Positions 23,832 to 36,215 of a stretch of 64,000 bases of DNA are shown here, one piece after another. Made by a program: the position numbers and the translations under genes. The notes under the pieces are model-generated. The model ran no database searches. It saw only the letters and a list, made by a program, of their open reading frames with translations, and was not told the DNA's origin. The stretch comes from Acestrorhynchus altus (lineage: Eukaryota > Chordata > Actinopteri > Characiformes > Acestrorhynchidae): the NCBI GenBank assembly GCA_034509495.1, contig CM067503.1:27024976-27088975 (forward strand), in the 5' to 3' direction. The number at the start of each line of letters is the position of its first letter. The first letter of the stretch is position 1.

Positions 23832-26800
23832 CCTCCCTTCCTTCCTCTTATTGAAAGAGATAGGCTGTTTAAGGAGCTGCTCTGAAATGAGCACACACTC
23901 CAGCACTTCAGGATATTATTCTGGACACAATAGTGTAGCAACAAAGCCCAGCTGACCTCTTTTCACAGCTCATTCCAAAACACACCTGTGCTGTGTATTA
24001 TTGAAAACTAAAATTCTTTAGGAAGTACAGTAACTGTACTTAAACATAAAGTTATAGAGTAGGGTCACTGTGCTGAGGTGCATAGTGCACAGTCAACAAT
24101 ACTGATCAATAGCATAGCATGGGATGTCAGATGTATGGAAGCTTTACATTATCAAGCACAATGGCAAGCTTTATCTGACAGTCTGGTGGATGAGTCTGGA
24201 TTTGGCAAATGCCAGAAGAATGTTACCCGCCTGCCTGCATTGTGCCAAATGTAGAGTTTTAATGGATGAGGGATAATACTATGGGATGTTTTTCAGTGCT
24301 CGGCCTAGGCTCATTAGATACAGTGAATGGATCTAATTAATGCTTCAGCAAATCAAGACATTTTGAACAACTGTAACTTCCAACATTGCAAAAGTTGTTT
24401 GGGCAAGGGGAAATTTGGGGAAGGCCCTTTTCTGATCCACCATTCAGTGATCCCAGTGCACAAAGCAAGCCCCATAAAGGCATGGTTAGAGTTTGGTAAG
24501 TTGGAACTGACTCCAGTCCTATCAAACACCATGATGGGATGAACAGAGACTGCAAGTCCTGTGTCATCCAACATTAGTGTCTAGTTCACTATCAGGACTG
24601 GATAAAAAGTGTCTCAAATGTGCCTCTTCATAATTTAAAAATAGGTTTGCTTTATTAAGACAGCGGTCTGTGACAAAGCAAAATAAAAATCTACACAATA
24701 TCTGTGTTGATAGACCAGGTAAGATCATCTACATTGTTCCTAGAATGGTCACAATTATTACAATTCATGGCCACAACCTGGAGATGGAATCCAAGCCACT
24801 CTAATTACAGATAAAAAGTGTGAAACATGAGATCAGATTTGTGTGAGAACTGCCTTGACAAACAAAAGTATCCGAAACAAAGACAATGTCTCTATCTTTC
24901 TTTAATTTGACTTTTTTTCTTACTTTTAGAGTAGATACTGTATATTCTATATTATAGTTTCTTTAAGGTAAAATTGGAAATAGGTCTAATGTTCTCATGA
25001 TGAAATATTAAATACATTGCTTATGTTTTTCCCCCATTTGAACTGTGAGACGTAAGACGTTCTTTTCTCTCGACTCTCTAACCTTTCTTGCTCTGCTGTA
25101 GGATGGTGGGTGGGGGCGTAGCCACCTTCATGGCCAGTCCATATGCTCCTCTGAATGAGTGACTGTCTCTGACGATGAAGGAGCCAGGCTCTTTATCCTT
25201 CAGCACACTGATAGCTAAGACACACCAAGAGAAAAAAGTTATGATTCCAGGACAATCAGTGGCATAATAAAGTTAGAGAAATGAGAGATGAGATGCCAGT
25301 GCTCACCCTGCTCTCTAGAGATGTCCGGCTTGTACCAGAACTTTGATGTGTCTTGGACAAACTTTGCATTGTCAGGCTTACTGGACAGTGGATCTGTTCA
25401 ACATGTTAACAACATTATTAGCATTAATCAAACCTGCAAAGGGCTTTCTTGACAGACCCATATACAAGATATTTTCTTTGAAGAACCATCATACAAGGCA
25501 AGGAACAATTTATGTGGGTAAATGGTTTGAGGTGTGATGGTTCTATATTAAACTATTGCATTTATTAAACTCTTAACAACAGCCTTAAGAGTGTATGTTT
25601 GAACCTCTCTCCATAACACACTCATAACATACAGATTACGCCTTTACCAATAACTCAGTAAAACAAGCATGATGCTCCCTTATTGTTGAACTCACAAAGC
25701 ATGTGTGTAATATTAGAAGGGAACTTAATTATTTGCAAAATGTAAAAAAAAATAGGACAATCTAATAGCTGGTATTTCCTTCTTTGACTGAAATAATATC
25801 AATTATATGTTTCCTATAACTGTATACCAGCCAATGACATTGATTGGAAGAAAGATTTCCCCACAGTCAGAATTCATTCAACTTTTGATCTTTGTACAGA
25901 CCATGTTACATTTTTCTCAATTCCCCTATGATACGATAAACATTTCATAGTGTTTTTATGATCTTTTTGTCTTCTGTTATAGCACCCAAAAAATTAAACT
26001 TTGGATTCATCTGTCCAAAGCACATTGTCCCAGTACTCCTGCTCTTTGTCTAGGTGTTCTCTGTCAAAGTTGGCTTGCAATGATGTTTTGTGTTTGTTTG
26101 TTTTTAATACCAATTTCCTCCCTGCACATCTCCCATGAAAATAAAACTTTTTTGGTCTCTTTCTCATGGTAGATGCTTTTACATCAACTTTCACATCAAC
26201 TGTGACAAAGACTACCAGTAGATCCTAGGATGATGTTTTAGGATTATGGAACACTCCTTTAGGCAGCTTGCAGTCTGCTCTGGGGCTGAACTTGCAAGGA
26301 ATATGTTGGCAGTTGTTTTAAATGTTCTCTACATGTAATATGTTTCCTGGACAGAATAACTGATGTCTAATTGTTAAATCCCTTTCAAGACTCTGCATCT
26401 ACAACTTTGTTCTCTTTGGATCTTGCCATGGGGACAGCACTCACTTAAAAAAAATCCATTCAACCAACCATCCTACATATTTCTTTTACATCTAAATATT
26501 TCACCGTTGGGTATAGAATTAGAGATGCAAAATTACATTGCTTTATCTTGCCAATAAGGGCAATATAACAATAATAACAATATTAATCCTACCTGGGCTA
26601 GGTGTTGAACCTGTAGGTGACCCATTGTTAATGACTGTACTTCTGCTGAGCGAAGAGTTCAGGAAGAGTTCCCCTCCATCCACCCCTCTCCTCTTCTGGG
26701 GTAACAACGGAGGCTGTATCCCATCTAAACCCAGAGACTCCAGACCCTCCATAGCCTCCAGCAGACTATGTTCCAAGCTCCCAATACCCAGAGAGGAGGA

Positions 26801-29800
26801 CAGGTTGCGGGGGCCGCCCCGGGGAGAGCTGTGGGCATTGGGTCCAGAAAGTGGGAGTGGAGGAGAGGGTTGTGGTGTGTAGTGACTCAGAGGGGTGTTA
26901 GAGCCACTCTCTAACCAGGAATGAGTCGCAATCGGGCTAGATGGAGAGATGGGAAAATCTAAAACATTGCATATTCAATTATAGAATTTAGTGGATTTAA
27001 AGGGATCGTGTGCAGCATTTTTATGCATTTTTTTTCTAAGGGACACTTAAAGTATGAATGAATGAATTAATTAAGTTATACATATATAGAAACTTTCTAA
27101 GTAAGATGTTTGAGTAAATCTATGCACCATAATCATCACTAATCTCACTTCATCCATTACAATTAGTAGACAACATTGACTGCACTACTGTATAAATTTA
27201 CAGTGCTGGATTATTTTGGGGGTTGGAATGGCAGGTTAGATTCACAGTACCTGTCACTGACTGGAAGTGGGCTGGGCGTGTTGACCGAACACATGGACCC
27301 AAACATCCTTTGGCAGGAGGCAGGACTTGATGTCACTTCAGGGTGAAACAGATCTCCGTCTGATGACATAGGAGTGTGTGCCATACTATCCACAAAACCC
27401 CTTGATTCTGCAAGGGAATAAAATATCACTTTTACTCCACTCATTCTCACTTCACATGTATGTTTCTATTCTGTTTGTAAACCATAACTATTAGACCTAG
27501 GCCTTCAGTTTAGGCCACATATGTTAAAACTTGCTTAAAAATGAAAAACACTCTGGTGAGAGCAATATCTGCTAGCCTTCTGTGGAAAAGTTGCAGCATT
27601 TTAGTGTGAAGTTAACTTAGACATTTTAGACTGTTCTAGAATGGCTTGCTCACTAGGGGATCTATCTCTTATCCTTTGTTCATCTGTTGTTAACCTTTTT
27701 ATTTCTTGATTTCTATAAAGCTGCTCTGTGACAACTTCAGTTGTGAAAAGTGTGATACAAATACATTTTGATTTGATTAAACAAAAGTAATTTGAAGTTC
27801 ATAACATTACATGTATTTTAGTCTTCTGTTGTCAGTTGTCAATGTTCCGCATTTCTAAAAACTACCTGAATCCTGCTTAGATTACCATTCACATTCACAC
27901 TCTGTAACTGTTAGACTTCCAACCAGCTGGAAACTAGAACCTGACTTTGTGATTCCTCTGTTAGTTCCAAATTGTGTTGGTCTGTGTTGGCCATTAACCC
28001 AAGTATGATCCCACCTGTTGGATTCAAATATTCAACTTTGAATGTGATGAAACAATACCCTTTAATTTCAATTTAAGGCTGAACACACCATGGAGAGTCT
28101 GTGCTTCATCAGCCCAGCTTTGGTTTGAATATAGGTTTGATTATGTCCCAAAATCACAGCTCAGCCAAGTTCTGCATGTTGGATGTTGTGTATAATATGG
28201 GAATTCGCCCAAGCTGCTTTTCCCAACACTGTGAATAATATAGGACTTGGCCCAAAGTGCTTTTGCCAACACCCCAAATGATATGAGAATCAGCCTGAGT
28301 GACTTTTGCCATAATATTGCCAAGTATAGTCTATATTCGGCACAATTCTGGTCTCAGTTGATGCTGCCAAAGATCAGCAGAGCTCAGACCAGTTGTTTAT
28401 GCTATCTGGACTACTGATTAGTCCACTTATCAGTGCTCCAGCAATGTACAGAGTATCCCAAAACTGCAGGAATTTTCTGTTCCACCAAAAATGGTGCAGA
28501 AGCTAAAGGTAAATGGAACCTACTTGTGAAACGGTTAAAATGGCAGCTTTTTTGCAACTTTTTGTGCATTTCCACAAACAATGGAAGAGCTAATTTACCT
28601 ATATCTACCTAAATACCTCTCTGAAAAGAAAATTATGGCTGGACAATTTATGATTAACTTGCGTTTAGAGTTTAAAAACACAACTTTCTTGAAAATAAAA
28701 CTACAGATATTAGATTTTCATTGAATGACTAGAAAGCCTGGGTGCACCCCCCCATTGGTAACACCACTAACAAAAGAAATACCCTTGCTGGTGTGGTTTC
28801 TGATACTAAATGATATATTAATACTTCTGTCAGTTTTAATGGATAACAGTACAAGAGGTTTCTGGAAGGCTTCTGCTGATTTTTCCCAGTTTAGATGTGA
28901 GTGTAGACAAGAAACAGAGACTTCTGACACTAAATCTTATGTCTTGATTCATTGCCTATGTTTGGGGTAAGAGGAAAGTTGAGTAAATGTATCAGTAGTG
29001 TACACAACAATTCACCACACAAACAATCAGGAGTTGAACATGTTGAACAATGTGATCAATTAAGCATTTCACCTTCAAAGTTAAGGAGTAGGGGTGGAAA
29101 AACACACCCACACATTCCTGAAATAGTACACATAACAAACCATGGATGAGGTGCCCCAGATTATTCCTTTTTGCACACCACTGCCAATAACATTTTTTTA
29201 AATAACAGTTGGATAGATATTTCAGGTAGAAATGAAGTATGTCCTCATTTAAATTCCTTTTAAATCTATTTAGTTAAAAACTAAATATTGAATTTAGATA
29301 CATAAATCAGCATGACAGTTCATAGTAGAAAATACAGACACAATCGCCTGGGAGCAGATTGCAGTGGTGACTACAATTAAAAGCTTTCCCACAAGTGACA
29401 CACTGGAGTTGAGAAACCAAGCCCAGAAATCTGAACCTCGAGCGCGGAAACCCTAAGCCCGATTCCCACAGCAGGCTTATAGTCAGCTCAAGAAGGATGT
29501 AGAATGTGTGTAGAATGAGAGTGTAAGAGAATGAGTGTGTAATGTGCAATGTCTGTTTCCTGAGATTAAAAGTCCGAACAGCTGAGTCATTCGCTGTCTT
29601 CAAACAAAGACTGAAGACCCATCTCTTTCAATATCATTTAACTCATTAAAAGTTTATATTTATACTGAATATTGTTGGTCTCCAATCTGACATTTTTTCC
29701 GGCAGGAACTAAGCTTGAGGAATCTCTGGATTCTAGCCACTTCTAACTAGCTAAGGATATCTTCTGAGTGGCTCTGTCAAATTCAGTAAATGTAAATGTA

Positions 29801-30951
29801 TTGTCTTTTTAAAACTAGCCAAACACTTAAGGTTGATTCCTGCATGGAGGGTAAATGACCTGTAGGACCCAACTACTTCACAGGAAAGAGGAGTGACTAA
29901 GATGACTAAGCAAGCCCACAGCAGTTGCGTTTTTCATGCCAAAGGGGAAAGGCCAACACTCCATGATATTGTATAACTCACAACAGACGAAGCTCAATAC
30001 ACTAAGCCCAGCAGGTGGACATATTTAGACCTTTGCCTGATGAGACCAGAAACAGAGGGAATGTGCAAGTTTAATGAATGTATATGGCCCATTCAAATTT
30101 TATTAACTTCTGTATTTCTCCCAAAATGTTCTCATTTCCAATTAGTTAGGAGAGTAAAAGCTAACATCACATGATCAACACATCTTTTCAAGCTGCAGAA
30201 ACAACATTGCGCAACAGCTAAACATCCATAGAGGAGAACAATAAATGTGAAATTCATTAGCTAAACTGTTCAAAAACTACAGTTGTCCACAAGTGATGAA
30301 AATGTTCTCAAGGACACACTGTATGGCAATAGAAAAAAGGTCCACTCAATGCTGGGACAAGAGACAGAAAGCAGGGGACAAATGAGATTACAGCAGGAAT
30401 TTGGCTGGTTTCCTTGTAGAAACCACTTTCTGGGACATCACAGACACAAAGGAAAGCCATAACAGATAAAAAGCATTCTCCTAATCTTCTGGTGCTTCAA
30501 GAAATATGCCTTGCAGCAGCACAAGTTTCAGAGCTGAATGAAGGAGAACAAAGAAAACACACTACACATAACTCCAACTTCCAAATACCCACACTGAGAC
30601 AGAGTGTTTTAATTTGCATTTGTTAGGAAGTGTGCCTGTTTAGACCAGTATAATAAGCTGCTTAAATTTACTAATAATTTCACGCAAAATGAAATGAAGA
30701 ATGAATGTGCTGAATGTGTGTGTGTGTGTGTGTGTGTGTCTGTGAGAGAGAGAGAGAGAGAGAGACAACTGAGTCTCTCTCTGGATTAAATCTCCTGCAT
30801 GCCAGAGAGACAAAGGAGGACTTCAGTTTTACAGGCTTAACAAACTCACCATTCAGAGAAGGAATGCATGCGTGCACCCCCCCCCCCCCACACACACACA
30901 CACACTGTGGCAAACTGAAAACTACCCAGTTGTTGTGATGAAAGCTGCAGT

Positions 30952-31001
<50 letters not shown>

Positions 31002-33660
31002 TGAATGAGTGAGTGAGTGAGTGAGAAAGAGAGAGAGAGACCTTCTTCACATACATTAAAGGAGGACATTTGTATGAAGATTTAAGGAAGACTGCAAATT
31101 CCACAATGATGTCATTTGCAGTCTTCTTGGCTTGATGTGGAGTTTTAGGAGAAACCCCTTTATGTAAGCACCAGTTAAGATTTGTTTATCAAAGAAGGCT
31201 CTTTGTCAGGGATTTCACTGACATTCACAGGTGATAAAGTATTTGTGTTACATATCCCACACTGAAGTCAACAGTAATGCAAAATGCAATATCACAAAAT
31301 GTCCTCTAAACTCAGCATTGTCAACCACCTGCACCTAATCTACAGCTTTGCTGCTGCACACTCAGACATTGCATTTGAACTGGGAATGTACTTAAAAAAA
31401 CAATCTCAAAGCAATTGCAATTTATTTTCTGCACTGTGACAGATGATTTCTTAGTGGATAATATTTAAAACATCTGCTAACATGACCAGCTTAAGCTGTC
31501 CTAAGCAAGTTCATCCCACGAACAGACCACAAGACGAGTAAAGATGCCTCCAACAATCCGAAAATGTCATCATGGGACCTACAGGTAACTCTTTTCACAG
31601 GTGATGTCAAAGTGCAGCATCTACCATCAGAAAGAGACCAAACAAGTTTGATATATTAATGGGAGATGTATGAAGAGGAAAACCTTGCTGTCAAAAAAAA
31701 AATCATCAGACCAGGACTGGTCTGGAAAAATGTGCTTTGTACAGATGAATCCAAAGTTTAGTTATTTGGTCACAGTAACGGAACACATGTTTAGCGCAAA
31801 CCAAACAGTATTTGAGCACAAGAATCTCATAACAACTGTGAAGCACTGTGGTGAAAATGTCATGGTTGGAGGTAGATTTGCTGCTGCACAGTTTGGAGAG
31901 CTCTTAGTTATATAAAGCACTATGAAATTTTACTGTATCAAAGGGAGCTTGAGAAACATGAAACATTCTGTACAAAGACTAATCCTGAAACATCACATAG
32001 CTGAAAGAATTTGGAATGGAAGAGTGGGAAAATGTTTCTTCCAGCCAATGTCAGACTGGTAGGCAGTTATAGAAACAATTAATTAACAATATTTCAGCCA
32101 AAGAAAGCAATGCCAGCTATAAGCTACTTTTACACATGATTGTATATTCTACACATTGTTATTAATGTACAGACACGTACAGGAATATGAATTGTTCAAA
32201 TGAAAGTGAGAAAAGGTGAGTGGGGTGAAAAGTGTATGCCTGTTGTGAATTTCAGATCCATCTCCTTAACTTTAAACTTGACTTAGTCAAGACGATTTTA
32301 GTTGGAATGTCTCATAATGTGCCATACTAAATCCACTGCAACATAACTTATTACAGTCTCTTCATAAATATCACAGGAAAAGAACAAAAATGTCCATCAT
32401 TTCCATAAAATACAATCAGATTGCCCAGACCTAAGCAGGGAAATTCAACTGAAGTAACCCCAATGGTATGAATGCAAAATTACGACTTCCTTTACAGATT
32501 CATACTGGATTGACCATAATGTCAACTTCAAGATTCAACCGCACAGCGTGTGCTTTAACTAGACCTTTCATGTGAGTTCTAAATGGTTCAGCCTTAAGGT
32601 TTATTGGCTTCTGAACAAGAGCCTCTCTTTCACACAATAACATTCACTAGCAAAGGATAAAGACTGAATACTCATTAAATCATGGTTTCAGAGCTAAAGA
32701 ATTATTTAACTGAAACAGAACTGAAATGCTTGCTTATCAGCCCGGTTTTCTAGCCTGACAGCTTCTTTTCTATTGACTGAAATGTGGCAGAACTGAAGTA
32801 CTATGAAAGCACATGAACAGATTTGGCTGCTTCTCAGAGCTTCAGTATTGCCCATGTGTTTTTACACTCTCTCTCTCACACTCTCTCTCTCACTCTCTCT
32901 CTCTCACTCTCTCTCTCTCACTCTCTCTCTCTCGGCCTGTCAGTGTTTCAAACACTTTGGAATTCACACTCACATCCGCGCCGACCACTGCATTCTGTGA
33001 AAAACATTAGCCTGTCCTATTCTCTTTTTCTCATTGCCCAGCAGTCTATTCTTGACATTTATCCATTTGTTCTTGTTCATTTATCATCATTTTAATCTAC
33101 ATTGTGTCAAAATTGAACCATGGATAGGACCCATAGAATTGCTTAGAAGGTGTCAGAATTTTTTGCCCACTTTAAAGTTAAGGTCTTTCTTTAAGGGTTT
33201 CTCATGTGAAGATGATGGCAGAATTAATCTTTGCGGTCCACTGATGGCATGTGATATAGGAAGAAGTAACACTTTTACATAAAAAAATCAAGTTAAGTGG
33301 TTCTTAACTTGCATTCTCACTTGTAGGAAAAAAATAGAAGAAGACCTACATATCAAAGGATCATAGTTTAAAATTTAAAAAAGGTTTTTCATGGTTGCTA
33401 CAGAAATGTAGTTCTATTATATCACAATACTCCAGATAAAGGCAGAATAGCATTCTCTACTATTCTTTACTAGGCAACATTTGGCCATACTCAAGTGTCA
33501 TGACACATACCAGTAGGTACACCACACACTTTCTCAGCTGACTGATGCTGGGAGGATCACACCAACCTCTTCTCCTCTTAATGCAGCCCAGTGAATCTTC
33601 CTGACCAGAAAACAAACTACCAAACCTCTTTCTCTCTCTGTGACAACACATTATTATCCC

Positions 33661-33712
<52 letters not shown>

Positions 33713-34372
33713 TGAGTGAGTGAGTGAGTGAGAGAGAGAAAGAGCAAGCGAGAGAGAGAGGGGGGGGGGGGGGGGGGGGATGAGGAATTCCACACCCTTT
33801 ACAGCAGTGACTGGCCCCCCACTGAGAGTGCCAAAAACACAGGCAACATCAAGACCTGAACCTGCAGTGAGATTTCTCATATCTGCTTAAACCAAGCCCT
33901 AATTTGGAACACATATTACTCTCCATCAAGAGCACATGCACAAACACACTCAGGTTATTCAGAGAACATAACCACTCCATCAATCAAGTGATTTTATTTT
34001 TGTTTTTATTTTTGCATATTTGCAAAACTGCATGAAAATGTCCTTTAAAAAGTAAATTTAAAAAAGTCATGAGGACAAAAGGGATGTACAAAAAGTAAAG
34101 ATATCTGCTTAATGACAACATGACATTCCAATGGCTGTTTGTAAATACACAAACATTTCGCTGAATGGCTGGAATGTTCCTTTTATCACTGCCAATGGAG
34201 AAGACAGCAGGCAATACAGAAGAGAAAAGCTATGAAGAGAAAGAAAAACACCAACAAAAACAACAAAGAGAAGAGAAGAGATTTTGTAGGAGACATCTTC
34301 TCAAACTGCTTTCTGACCACGCAGACAACACAAACCTACCAGAGAAGACCTACTACACCAAACAGCTAATCT

Positions 34373-34456
<84 letters not shown>

Positions 34457-35639
34457 AGACACACACACAGACACAGACACACACACACAAAGCTAGAGCA
34501 TAGAAAAATACAGAAGTAAACAGAAGAGACCCAAAGAAGCACATTTACACACATACCTAGAGAAGCAGTCATGATGAAGAACTGTTCACAGCAGATTCAT
34601 TCAAGAAAAAAAGAAAAACAAAACCACACTGCTGCTTTGGTCTACTCTGTCCTCTGTCTTTGGTCAGTTTTAGCCCTCACTCAAAGGATATCTCTTCAAA
34701 CTGCTTTATTCCTCTATAGTTCGCTCTGAAGTTCTCTTCCCTTTCTTTCTCTTCTCACTGGTCTGCTTCCTGGCACAAACACTAACGCCAGTTACTGCCT
34801 GCTCTCCAGTTACTCTCCCCCCTCTCTCCCTCTCCACCCCTCTCTCTGTTTGTCTGCTATGCCCAGATTGAATGAAGTCATTGAGTTGGCTATGATCTAC
34901 AAGACTCCAGATGGAAAACTACTTTACTCATTATTCCTACAGCAATGTGCCACTGAATGAGTGACTCTGGCTTTTGAGGAGACACAGAGAGATGGGAGGG
35001 AGAGGGTAGTTTAAATGGTATGAGGGAAGACGACTGCCCCCACCTGGTGTGAGGCCGATGGACACAGAGCTCTTGAGGCTCATTAACATATGACTTTACA
35101 GCCAGTCTTTCACTGACCACTCTGCATTATAAACAGTAACCGCTCGCAATCTGTCGTCTATGACCAAAAGGACAGCACCCAGGGTCAGAGGGCAGGATGT
35201 CCTTTTACTGACATCCAAATGCTCTGCTTCTCTATTGGCATGTGGAGCCACACAAAACATCTGCTCTTCATGCTTGAAAAAAAAACAACAAAAAAAAAAA
35301 ACACTTTCCCTCTTGCTAAATTGAAGCACCTAGAGAAGCAGTCATGACCAAGTGAATGTCATTTGAATCAAAATAATGGCAGCTTATGTCAAAAATTATT
35401 AAAATACAAATGTTATTTAGAAATCGATAAATGTTTCCCTTGAAAGATGATCTAGAACATACAGTGTTCACCAAGAAACATCATTAACAAGTTTAGTTAG
35501 TTTTGAGGAAAAGTTTAGGACATCCTCACATTTAATACTATATAAAATGCCTAAATTTAAAATCAGGAGCAGCAAATGATTGTAAACGACAACATGTTTG
35601 GTACAAAACATAAGCGCATTTAAGCATTAGAACCTTATA

Positions 35640-35700
<61 letters not shown>

Positions 35701-36149
35701 GAGTGAAACATCACATAACTGAAAGAATTCTGCATGGAGGAATGGGAAATCTTTCTTCCAGTTTATATCAGATCTATGACATTATTTCAGCCAAAGGAAA
35801 AAATACCAGCAAAATTTTCATGAGAAAATTGCATTACAATTGCATGTTCAGTCATATCACCTGCATCTTTTAATATAGTAAAAATGAAGGATACATTTCT
35901 GGACAAGCTGAAGGATACCGAAACATCACTGAAAGTGAAAGAAGCATGTAGGCTGAATACTACATTTTACGTAAAAGTGCTGTATAATGCAGAATTGCTG
36001 GAGTCAAAAGTGTTTTCCTGTCTGCTATTCCAAGTTACATTGAGCAGTTTCTAGTGTGCCAAGCCTGACTAGCAATTAATGAAAATGCTTTTCTCCATAT
36101 TACAGGTCGTTGAATGATTTTGATGGACGGACGGACGGACGGACGGACG

Positions 36150-36215
<66 letters not shown>

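Noticed and set aside
26538..26882. Plus-strand 114-codon ORF
   Set aside because: Antisense of the proline/serine-rich tns3 exon.
28725..28970. 81-codon plus-strand ORF in an intron
   Set aside because: No family resemblance and no splice-site support; the minus-strand frame over the same bases is equally open.
36124..36214. CRISPR-like regular repeats
   Set aside because: Plain tetranucleotide slippage without spacers; the organism is a vertebrate.
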